A stretch of 8,128 bases of DNA from an uncultured Bacteroidales bacterium (GTDB taxonomy: Bacteria > Bacteroidota > Bacteroidia > Bacteroidales > Paludibacteraceae). A model generated the notes under the pieces. It was not told the DNA's origin. It did no database searches and worked only from the letters and a program-made list of their open reading frames with translations. Positions within the stretch are counted from its first letter, which is position 1, and each line of letters opens with the position of its first letter. The position numbers and the translations under genes were made by a program. The stretch is from NCBI GenBank assembly GCA_903899865.1, contig CAIUKZ010000411.1:1-8128 (forward strand), in the 5' to 3' direction. Positions 1 to 6,472 of this stretch are shown piece by piece.

Positions 1-56
1 CAAAACAGATTCACTTAAGCAACACATTTGCTTACATTATTTTGACGCGTATGGTT

Positions 57-3000
57 TTAATCTTTTATGACAACCAATTTCACTACGTATTCATCAAATT
101 CAATATCTGTAGCATCCTTCAAACCTGCCTCGCAAACCACCGAGTTAGCTAATGTCTGTGTAGCAATATAGGCAGCATAATCATTCACCGCAGCTTGTAC
201 TTCGTCATTACCTTCTATCTTGACGGTGATTCTATCCACGATTTCCAATCCACTTGACTTACGGATGTTTTGAATCCTATTCACCAACTCACGGGCAATT
301 CCTTCTCGCAGCAATTCTTCGGTCACAGTAATATCCAATGCCACAGTCAGTTTACCTTCATTAGCCACCAACCATCCTGGCATATCTTCGGTGATAATCT
401 CTACATCCTCCGTAGTCAGAAGCACTTCGCCACTGGCAAGTGACAAGGTGTATTCACCATCCTTCTCAATGGCTGCAATTTCCGACTTCCCGAATGAAGT
501 CATAGCTTGTGCTATTTCCTTCATTTGCTGACCATATTTTTTACCCAATGTTTTGAAGTTGGGTTTGATTTTCTTCACCAGGTTTTCCATATCGGCATCG
601 GCTGGAATGACCTCCAGCTCTTTGATATTAACCTCAGCTTTAATCAAGTCTGCTATGTAGTTGATTTGATTAAATGTGATTTCATCAGGTGCTGGAATGA
701 CAGCTTTGGTAAGTGGCTGACGAACTTTTTTGTCCGCCTTCCGACGAAGTGCCAATATCATGGAAGATGCCTGCTGTGCCAGTTGCATACACGCTTCCAA
801 ATTACTGTCTATCAACGACTCATCGTAGCCAGGAAAATCGGTTAAGTGCACAGATTCACTCGCATCCTTACCAGTCACCGCATTCAAGTCCAAGAACAGA
901 CGGTCGGCAAAAAATGGCGCAATCGGAGCCATCAGTTTAGCCACTGTATCCAAGCAAGTGTAGAGAGTTTGATAGGCCGAAATTTTATCTGCATCATATT
1001 CACCTCCCCAGTAGCGTTTGCGGTTGAGGCGCACATACCAGTTGCTCAGGTTTTCACCCACAAAGTCGGAAATAGCACGTCCTGCGCGTGTAGGCTCAAA
1101 AGCTTCATAGTGCTCACCCACTTCTTTGACCAAAGTGTTCAATAGCGAAATAATCCAACGGTCAATTTCCGGACGTTCAACTACTGGAATTTCTGCCTCA
1201 GAATAATTGAAATTATCTACATTGGCATAAAGTGAGAAGAAAGAATAGGTGTTATAAAGCGTCCCAAAGAATTTCCGACGTACCTCATCCACGCCTTCGA
1301 TATCAAATTTCAAATTGTCCCATGGCGAGGCATTGGTCATCATGTACCAGCGAAGCGGATCCGAACCAAATTTTTCGATGGTGCTGAATGGATCTACTCC
1401 ATTGCCCAATCGTTTTGACATCTTATTGCCGTTCTTATCAAGCACCAACCCATTGGAAATAACGCTTTTAAACGCTACCGAGCCACGCACCATGGTGCTG
1501 ATAGCGTGGAGCGTAAAGAACCAACCACGAGTTTGATCCACACCTTCGGAAATAAAGTCGGCGGGGAAGCCCCCTAAATCGGACAGGCTAAACGGATAAT
1601 GCACTTGTGCATAAGGCATAGCACCCGAGTCAAACCACACATCTATCAAATCCAGTTCGCGCTTCATGACTTTGCCAAATGGAGAAACTAGAATGATGCC
1701 ATCGACATAAGGACGGTGAAGATCAATATTTTCTACTGAATAGTTCTCTGCAGAAAGGTCGCCAACTTTGAATTTCTTATACGGATTTTCGGTCATCAAG
1801 CCTGCCGAAATCGATTTTTCTATTTCACCCATCAGCTCTTCCAGTGAACCGATGCAAATTTCTTCTGTACCGTCTTCCGAGCGCCAAATAGGAAGTGGAG
1901 TTCCCCAGTAACGACTGCGGGACAGGTTCCAATCCTGCAGGTTTTCAAGCCATTTACCAAAACGACCAGTACCCGTGGATTGTGGTTTCCAATTGATGGT
2001 ATCGTTGAGTGCCATCATCTCTTCACGGCAAGCGGTAGTGCGAATAAACCAGCTGTCCAATGGATAGTAAAGCACGGGTTTATCGGTTCTCCAGCAATGC
2101 GGATAGGTGTGAGAATGTTTTTCAATCTTAAATGCCAAACCTTGTTGTTTCAACATCACACAAATATCAACATCCAATGTAGCATCAGCTTCTGACAGAC
2201 TGCTATCGTATGCATTTTTTACAAATCTGCCTGCAAATTCTTTGTAAAGGTCTGTATCGACATTATTGGTTACAAAGTCAGTGCTTAGGTCTTCAATTTT
2301 GAAGAATTTACCACTTCTGTCCACCATGGGCTGACGGTTGCCGTCTTTATCCACCAGCAGCATAGGAGCTATGCCATGCTGTTTTGCCACGCGGTCATCA
2401 TCCGCACCAAAAGTTGGCGCAATATGTACGATACCCGTTCCATCATCAGTTGTCACAAAATCACCCGTGATCACTCTGAAAGCTTCGCCATCAGGCTCTA
2501 CCCAAGGGATAAGTTGCTCGTATTCTATTCCAGCGAGGTCAGCACCTTTTATTTCTCCAAGCACTCTGTAAGGGATGTTCTTATCGCCTGGTTTGTAATC
2601 ATCAAAACTCAACTCTTCATTTTTTGGGTTGAAATGATTACTAAGCAAGTCTTTTGCCAAAATGAATTTTGCAGGAGTGCCCAGATAAGGATTGAACGAA
2701 TCTACAAGCAAGTAGGTGATATTTGGTCCAACACAAAGAGCTGTATTTGAAGGTAGTGTCCAAGGTGTTGTAGTCCATGCTAGAAAATACAGCTCATTAA
2801 CTCCTGCTTTTTCAAAAAGAAATTCAGATTTATCATTCCTCTTAACTTTAAATTGAACTGTTGCTGTAGTATCTTTCACATCGCGGTAGCAACCAGGTTG
2901 GTTGAGTTCGTGAGTAGAAAGTCCTGTGCCTGCTGCAGGTGAGTAGGGCTGAATGGTGTAACCTTTATAAAGTAATCCTTTGTTGTACAGCTGTTTCAGC

Positions 3001-3488
3001 AACCACCACAGGGATTCGATGTATTTATTGTCGTAGGTGATGTAAGGGTCGTTCATGTCCACCCAGTAGCCCATTTTTTCGGTGAGGTCTTCCCACTCTT
3101 TGGTATATTTGAGCACATCTTTGCGGCAAGCGGCATTGTACTCATCCACCGATATCTTTTTGCCGATATCTTCTTTGGTAATGCCCAATGCTTTCTCCAC
3201 GCCCAGTTCCACTGGCAATCCGTGGGTATCCCATCCTGCTTTGCGCTTCACCTGAAAGCCTTGCATGGTCTTGTAACGGCAAAACACATCCTTTATGGTG
3301 CGTCCCATCACGTGGTGAATGCCCGGCATACCATTGGCAGAGGGTGGCCCCTCGTAAAACACAAAAGACGGTTTCCCCTCACGAGTAGCGATACTCTTAT
3401 GGAAAATATCCTGTTCGCTCCATTGCGACAGGATTTCTTTATTTATATCCGAAAGATTGAGACCTGAGTATTCCTTAAACTTTTTCAT
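57..3488 (-). CDS. ileS: Isoleucyl-tRNA synthetase, IleRS2 (eukaryote-like) type
   Basis: Cytoplasmic class I aminoacyl-tRNA synthetase that charges tRNA-Ile with isoleucine using ATP and hydrolyses mischarged Val-tRNA. At 1143 residues it has the usual length of the IleRS2 group. Visible landmarks are the N-terminal signature region PPSANGMPGIHHVMG (48-62), GWDTHGLP (85-92), the editing-domain motifs TTTPWTLPSNTA (239-250) and TGDFVTTDDGTGIVHIAPTF (341-360), SRYWGTPLP (525-533), WFDSG (618-622) and the intact KMSKR loop (689-693). A helical anticodon-binding domain follows at about 790-950, and an IleRS2-type C-terminal extension at about 1040-1140. The HIGH motif reads GIHH (56-59), with first and third positions exchanged. 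The start is chosen because ATG lies about 36 bases from the predicted transcription start, with an N-terminus (MKKFKEYSGL) like Bacteroidales homologues. No T-box leader is visible. The 56 bases after the stop hold no clear gene or terminator. Confidence 0.98.
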   Translation of the reverse strand: MKKFKEYSGLNLSDINKEILSQWSEQDIFHKSIATREGKPSFVFYEGPPSANGMPGIHHVMGRTIKDVFCRYKTMQGFQVKRKAGWDTHGLPVELGVEKALGITKEDIGKKISVDEYNAACRKDVLKYTKEWEDLTEKMGYWVDMNDPYITYDNKYIESLWWLLKQLYNKGLLYKGYTIQPYSPAAGTGLSTHELNQPGCYRDVKDTTATVQFKVKRNDKSEFLFEKAGVNELYFLAWTTTPWTLPSNTALCVGPNITYLLVDSFNPYLGTPAKFILAKDLLSNHFNPKNEELSFDDYKPGDKNIPYRVLGEIKGADLAGIEYEQLIPWVEPDGEAFRVITGDFVTTDDGTGIVHIAPTFGADDDRVAKQHGIAPMLLVDKDGNRQPMVDRSGKFFKIEDLSTDFVTNNVDTDLYKEFAGRFVKNAYDSSLSEADATLDVDICVMLKQQGLAFKIEKHSHTYPHCWRTDKPVLYYPLDSWFIRTTACREEMMALNDTINWKPQSTGTGRFGKWLENLQDWNLSRSRYWGTPLPIWRSEDGTEEICIGSLEELMGEIEKSISAGLMTENPYKKFKVGDLSAENYSVENIDLHRPYVDGIILVSPFGKVMKRELDLIDVWFDSGAMPYAQVHYPFSLSDLGGFPADFISEGVDQTRGWFFTLHAISTMVRGSVAFKSVISNGLVLDKNGNKMSKRLGNGVDPFSTIEKFGSDPLRWYMMTNASPWDNLKFDIEGVDEVRRKFFGTLYNTYSFFSLYANVDNFNYSEAEIPVVERPEIDRWIISLLNTLVKEVGEHYEAFEPTRAGRAISDFVGENLSNWYVRLNRKRYWGGEYDADKISAYQTLYTCLDTVAKLMAPIAPFFADRLFLDLNAVTGKDASESVHLTDFPGYDESLIDSNLEACMQLAQQASSMILALRRKADKKVRQPLTKAVIPAPDEITFNQINYIADLIKAEVNIKELEVIPADADMENLVKKIKPNFKTLGKKYGQQMKEIAQAMTSFGKSEIAAIEKDGEYTLSLASGEVLLTTEDVEIITEDMPGWLVANEGKLTVALDITVTEELLREGIARELVNRIQNIRKSSGLEIVDRITVKIEGNDEVQAAVNDYAAYIATQTLANSVVCEAGLKDATDIEFDEYVVKLVVIKD

Positions 3489-3491
3489 CGC

Positions 3492-3562
3492 ACCTATATA
3501 CTTGATATTCTGTTGATTTTATTGAGGCGCAAAGTTACAAAAAAATACGGAAAGGCTAAAAG
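3492..3562. repeat. Direct repeat copy A (ileS promoter and leader)
   Basis: This 71-base segment is identical to 4126-4195 except for one extra A in an A-run (seven A at 3539-3545 against six at 4173-4178). It contains the promoter and nearly the whole untranslated leader of ileS and ends four bases short of the ATG. Beyond the core, on the upstream side (from 3563 and from 4196), the flanks stay loosely similar (purine-rich, ending in AAATG), which suggests the duplication was originally longer and has decayed at the edge. Confidence 0.95.
3530..3561 (-). promoter_or_regulatory. Bacteroidota-type promoter of ileS
   Basis: Read on the minus strand, TAACTTTG (3537-3530) matches the Bacteroidota -7 consensus TAnnTTTG exactly. 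A TTTT tract (3561-3558) lies 20 bases upstream, where the -33 TTTG is expected, so the -33 match is partial. Transcription would begin near 3524-3527, giving a leader of about 36-39 bases before the ileS ATG. The same promoter is duplicated upstream of the lipoprotein gene. Confidence 0.7.
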
Positions 3563-3605
3563 GAGAGAAGAAAGAAATGAAAGCCGAGATTATCAAATAT
3601 CACAC

Positions 3606-3637
3606 AAAAAAGCCCAACCACTAACGGGCTGGGCTTT
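3606..3637 (-). terminator. Intrinsic terminator of the lipoprotein gene
   Basis: On the minus strand the arms AAAGCCCA (3637-3630) and TGGGCTTT (3616-3609) form an 8-bp stem that can extend inward with CCC/GGT-type pairs. It runs directly into a T run (3611-3606). It lies about 20 bases after the stop codon at 3658 and upstream of the ileS promoter, so it should separate the lipoprotein transcript from ileS. Confidence 0.85.
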
Positions 3638-3657
3638 AAAAGAAAAGAATCTAATCC

Positions 3658-4050
3658 CTATTGTTTTGTAAAAACCTCGGTAGCATCACCTTCTGAGATT
3701 GTAATAGTTTTACCCTTAATAATGCCTGTAAAATAGTCTGTCTTTGTTTGACCTTCATCAGTATAAGACTGAGTAAAAGTAATAGTACTTTTACTTACGG
3801 TATAGGTCACGTTAATATCTACTTTTCTTACGGCAGATTCTTCTTTCAGTTTTGTCCATCCTTCCACTGCAGTAGTAGTGATAAACTTCAGGTCAACATA
3901 TTCAACTTCATTATTACCTTCGGGAAAAGAAGTACGTCTCCAAGTAGTACCTTTTAAGTTGTTTGGATTAGTGTAATCAGTTGTACAAGAGAAAGTAATG
4001 ATTGCTACTAAAGCAATAATAAATGGAACCAATTTTCTTAGATTTTTCAT
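3658..4050 (-). CDS. Small hypothetical lipoprotein (130 aa)
   Basis: I do not recognise a specific family. The predicted product is 130 residues: a basic start (MKNLRK), a hydrophobic core (about 7-20) and a lipobox-like TFSC with the acceptor cysteine at 22, typical of Bacteroidota signal peptidase II substrates. The mature part begins TTDYTNPNN and lacks a strong acidic surface-export signal, so I would place it on the periplasmic side of the outer membrane, tentatively. The rest alternates polar and hydrophobic residues (LKGTTWRRTSF, INVTYTVSKSTITFTQ, TDYFTGIIKGKTITIS), which suggests a small beta-sheet or lipocalin-like barrel; this is inference from pattern only. An in-frame ATG at 4107 would add 19 residues, but those would bury the signal peptide. 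The ATG at 4050 follows AACAAAAACAAAAGT, a common Bacteroidota context. It has its own promoter and terminator and is not evidently co-transcribed with its neighbours. Confidence 0.88.
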   Translation of the reverse strand: MKNLRKLVPFIIALVAIITFSCTTDYTNPNNLKGTTWRRTSFPEGNNEVEYVDLKFITTTAVEGWTKLKEESAVRKVDINVTYTVSKSTITFTQSYTDEGQTKTDYFTGIIKGKTITISEGDATEVFTKQ

Positions 4051-4125
4051 ACTTTTGTTTTTGTTAGAAAAATTATTTAATTTGAATATACTTTCTTTCA
4101 AGGTCATTACTACACCATCACATTT

Positions 4126-4195
4126 ACCTATATACTTGATATTCTGTTGATTTTATTGAGGCGCAAAGTTACAAAAAATACGGAAAGGCTAAAAG
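4126..4195. repeat. Direct repeat copy B (upstream of lipoprotein gene)
   Basis: This 70-base copy matches the ileS promoter-leader at 3492-3562 with a single one-base length difference in an A-run. It places an ileS-type promoter in front of the lipoprotein gene, in the same orientation. The lipoprotein gene and its terminator are therefore bracketed by two direct copies about 630 bases apart. Confidence 0.95.
4164..4194 (-). promoter_or_regulatory. Promoter of the lipoprotein gene (duplicated ileS promoter)
   Basis: On the minus strand TAACTTTG (4171-4164) is the -7 box and TTTT (4194-4191) the weak -33, with a 19-base spacer. The expected start near 4158-4161 gives a leader of roughly 108-111 bases to the preferred ATG at 4050, much longer than at ileS. 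The leader contains two minimal start-stop units (ATG TGA at about 4124-4119 and ATG GTG TAG at 4119-4111) before the in-frame ATG at 4107. Confidence 0.65.
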
Positions 4196-4226
4196 CGGAA
4201 AGCAAGAAAATGCCCTAACAAAAGGA

Positions 4227-4262
4227 AAGAGGTTGTCACCGAATGAATCGAGACAACCTCTT
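4227..4262 (-). terminator. Terminator hairpin of the toxin gene cluster
   Basis: Perfect 11-bp arms AAGAGGTTGTC (4227-4237) and GACAACCTCTT (4252-4262) enclose a 14-base loop in which CGA and TCG can pair further. It begins about 21 bases after the stop of the third toxin gene. On the minus strand the stem is followed by a T-rich but interrupted tract (TTTCCTTTTG), so it is a good though not textbook intrinsic terminator. Confidence 0.8.
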
Positions 4263-4283
4263 GAATTAGCCTTTAGAGAAAAA

Positions 4284-5420
4284 TTAGCTACGAACACCTA
4301 CAAGACCGTTGCTTTCAAGGCGCAAAGCCGTAGCCTTTAATGATTGCAAAGAAGTATTCAGCAGTTCTAACTCGCCACTCAACACTGACAAGTCATAAGC
4401 AGTACCTTCAACCATGGTATGTTGATAATCTGCAAATTGAGCTGCAAGATTTTTCCATCCTGACAAAAGGAAGTTTTCTTCACTTATCAATGACTTAGCA
4501 TTTGAATCTATCAATTCCATGGATTGACACACTTCGAAAAGTGAAGCATACATGATGGTGTCTTTTGATTGTTCAACCAAGAGTTTTTGATATTCTCCAA
4601 ATGATTTTTTCCACTCAGCGCTGGCTTCATTTTGTTCTTTGATATCGTCTTTAATCATATCGATAGATGCTTCGATAACTTTTTCTGACGCTTCGTTACC
4701 TTCTTCTCCGCCGCCGCCTTCGCCACCTTCGCCACCTTCACCTGAAGAAGCGAAAATCTCAATTACCACTACCACCGTAATGATCAATACGCCAAGCCCT
4801 TGTTTGAGAGCTCCCCTTGCATTGGTTTCATTATCTTTGGTCATAGTTGCTTTTAAGTCAGCAATTTGAGTTTCCAGAGTCTTTAAAATCCCAGTATCGC
4901 CACCCATATCACTTTGAATAATCGTTTTATCAACAGTCAGTTTTTGAAGAATCTGATAGATTGATTGCTCAAAAGCTGTTAATGTAGCAATGGTGATGTT
5001 TGAATTATTGATACGCTCATTACACTCTCTAACTAAATTTTGAAAGCCCGATGAAAGTTTTGATCTATTTCCCTGACCATCAATACTAGTCATTAGTTGC
5101 TTAATGGTAGGATAATAGGAGTTCCACATGTTTACAAACCCTATCACATCCGAGTTATTTCTAACCACTTGCACGTTAGCTGAGTTGGCTCCCATGTTAT
5201 AAGATTGAGTGATGTCGGCTGCATTTTTTTGATCTATCAATAAATCAGTAATCACATGTTTGTCTGACACCGGAAAGCTCACCGAGCTGAAATCAATGAT
5301 AGGAGTGCTCAAAACCACATTGCTGGACGATTGCAACAATACGCTTTGTACGTTGCTTTCTACAAGCGCCGATTGCATTTGCTCTACAGTGGTAGCTGTT
5401 GAAGTTAAAGTATTTTCCAT
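4284..5420 (-). CDS. Third toxin-cluster protein: alpha-helical pore-forming toxin component with single hydrophobic helix (378 aa)
   Basis: Predicted all-helical 378-residue protein without a signal peptide. It is a paralogue of the first gene of the cluster. Both share DKHxIxDL (53-60 here), SDxIGF (90-95), a basic/acidic KDN just before the hydrophobic segment (195-197), and C-terminal SGWxxL (320-325) and LxxNG (368-372). A Ser/Thr-rich N-terminus precedes a helical body (about 100-200), then one strongly hydrophobic stretch (207-224, with ITVVVVI). A Gly/Glu tract (227-241) stands where the first paralogue has its second membrane helix. More amphipathic helices follow (245-375). The layout matches Hbl/Nhe/Mak/Xax-type toxins, where long helical stalks carry a hydrophobic head that enters the target membrane. 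I infer a pore or adaptor subunit acting with the two upstream genes. It lies 13 bases after the second gene, so the two are probably co-translated. No family search was possible. Confidence 0.72.
   Translation of the reverse strand: MENTLTSTATTVEQMQSALVESNVQSVLLQSSSNVVLSTPIIDFSSVSFPVSDKHVITDLLIDQKNAADITQSYNMGANSANVQVVRNNSDVIGFVNMWNSYYPTIKQLMTSIDGQGNRSKLSSGFQNLVRECNERINNSNITIATLTAFEQSIYQILQKLTVDKTIIQSDMGGDTGILKTLETQIADLKATMTKDNETNARGALKQGLGVLIITVVVVIEIFASSGEGGEGGEGGGGEEGNEASEKVIEASIDMIKDDIKEQNEASAEWKKSFGEYQKLLVEQSKDTIMYASLFEVCQSMELIDSNAKSLISEENFLLSGWKNLAAQFADYQHTMVEGTAYDLSVLSGELELLNTSLQSLKATALRLESNGLVGVRS
4698..4743. repeat. 9-bp tandem repeat coding a Gly/Glu tract
   Basis: The unit CCTTCGCCA occurs at 4717-4725 and 4726-4734, and a variant (CCTTCACCT) at 4735-4743. 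It continues into GCC-rich triplets to 4698. On the coding strand this gives GEGGEGGEGGGGEEG (residues 227-241 of the third toxin gene). The unit length is a multiple of three, so slippage would change linker length without a frameshift. Confidence 0.8.
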
Positions 5421-5433
5421 AATGAATTAATTG

Positions 5434-6399
5434 TTAAAAATTTGACACTTGATTAGAAATAGTTTGCCATTCGAGGTTGATGGCTTGCAAATTGGATTGA
5501 GCCCAATTGTCATCAGGACTAATGTATTCCATTTGATACAATTCACTTAGATTGTCTGACAACGATTGCCACATGGTGACAAACCCAGTCATCAATCCAC
5601 TTAATTGAGTTGTAACTCCTAGCAACAAAGACAATGAACCTGACAACTGAGTCAAGTAATACAGTTCTTGTTGCTCTTGTTGCTCATCGTTGTAAATATT
5701 TGATATTCTGTTGTTCAATTCATTGATTTGTCCTTGTAAGTTTTCGCACAAAGAAACCAATTGAGAAATACCAAACGTCAAGATGGACATCCATACGCTT
5801 TCAAGTTGATCTTTTTTTGCCTGAGCATCACTGAGCTGATTTTGCAGTTGACCCATTTGTTGGTTGTACATATTCAACTGGCTTTGATCTGCTTGAATAG
5901 ACACATTCACCTGATTTTGATCTGCTTGAAACTCTTGCGAAATCGTTAGGTTTTGTTTTTGAAAAGTGCTTAAAGGCGTTTGAATCAATACCGATTGGTC
6001 ATATAAAGTTTTGCTAGAAGCCATAAGCAGACTTATGTTTTGAGCAAATTGTGCTTTTGAATTTCCATCATTTTCATTTGCTTGTATAGCCACTGCTTCA
6101 TTACTTAGTGCAGTGTAAAGAGAATTGAACAGTGCTGAGTAAGCTTTGATATCACTTAAAGACGTTTGGATAGCTGGCAGTACATTGCTAGTCCAATAGA
6201 CAGAATTGTTTTTTGCATCATTCACGTGTTGTTGTACGTTGTAGCCTTGCAAATTGGAAGGGACATTAATTGAGTTGATGCTATTCAAAGCAGCGTTGAT
6301 GGCCGACAATGCAGGTCCAAGTGCAGTCACAGATGATTGCAGATCTTGAGGTGGCATTAAGCATTGTACAGATGCAGAGGTAAGTGTTGTTGTAGCCAT
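5434..6399 (-). CDS. Second toxin-cluster protein: coiled-coil alpha-PFT-like component (321 aa)
   Basis: Predicted all-helical, Gln/Asn/Ser-rich 321-residue protein with no signal peptide. The N-terminus MATTTLTSAS resembles that of the first cluster protein (MATTATVEPS). A long coiled-coil-like stretch (about 145-200) contains a near repeat, QADQNQVNVSI (158-168) and QADQSQLNMYN (169-179). A short, only moderately hydrophobic patch follows (SVWMSILTFGISQLVSL, 201-217), then a second coiled coil (219-250) and a weakly hydrophobic C-terminal helix (251-280). This helix / short hydrophobic tip / helix layout suits the smaller or less hydrophobic partner of multi-component alpha-PFTs (compare XaxB/YaxB or the A-type subunits of Ahl/Smh). 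Which partner it corresponds to cannot be settled by eye. It is separated from the first gene by 73 bases containing a hairpin and from the third by 13 bases. The gene is certain; the function is inferred from layout and context. Confidence 0.68.
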   Translation of the reverse strand: MATTTLTSASVQCLMPPQDLQSSVTALGPALSAINAALNSINSINVPSNLQGYNVQQHVNDAKNNSVYWTSNVLPAIQTSLSDIKAYSALFNSLYTALSNEAVAIQANENDGNSKAQFAQNISLLMASSKTLYDQSVLIQTPLSTFQKQNLTISQEFQADQNQVNVSIQADQSQLNMYNQQMGQLQNQLSDAQAKKDQLESVWMSILTFGISQLVSLCENLQGQINELNNRISNIYNDEQQEQQELYYLTQLSGSLSLLLGVTTQLSGLMTGFVTMWQSLSDNLSELYQMEYISPDDNWAQSNLQAINLEWQTISNQVSNF

Positions 6400-6418
6400 T
6401 TTTTGAATTATTTGTTTT

Positions 6419-6457
6419 AAAAAACGGGATAGAAACCATTTATTTTCTACCCCGTTT
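6419..6457 (-). terminator. Terminator-like hairpin between first and second toxin genes
   Basis: In minus-strand RNA, 6457-6444 (AAACGGGGTAGAAA) pairs with 6435-6422 (TTTCTATCCCGTTT) over 14 bp. There is an 8-base loop and a T run (6424-6419) at the 3' side. The one non-Watson-Crick position is a G-U pair on the minus strand and would be an A-C mismatch on the plus strand, which supports a role in the minus-strand transcript. It lies 16 bases after the first gene's stop and about 20 before the second gene's start. Partial termination would make the first subunit more abundant; alternatively it could protect the upstream mRNA end. Confidence 0.75.
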
Positions 6458-6472
6458 GGATTGTAATTAAGA

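Noticed and set aside
507..940. Overlapping plus-strand reading frames inside ileS (similar ones at 2338-2750 and 3188-3467)
   Set aside because: They are antisense to a well-conserved synthetase gene, show no family motifs and have no promoters; they are shadows of ileS.
3490..3530. Leader hairpin in ileS (GCGCCT with AGGTGC) as a regulatory RNA or T-box
   Set aside because: The stem is only 6 bp with a G-U pair and a loop of about 29 bases. It is only partly kept in the second copy, and no T-box features are present.
4051..4107. Longer N-terminus for the lipoprotein from the ATG at 4107
   Set aside because: The added 19 polar residues would precede and disable an otherwise good lipoprotein signal peptide; the internal ATG has a better context.
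4639..4869. Plus-strand Pro/Ser-rich frame opposite the Gly/Glu tract (and the similar frame at 6822-7058)
   Set aside because: The Pro-rich stretch is the antisense reading of the Gly codons, and the hydrophobic-helix codons read in reverse give small residues.
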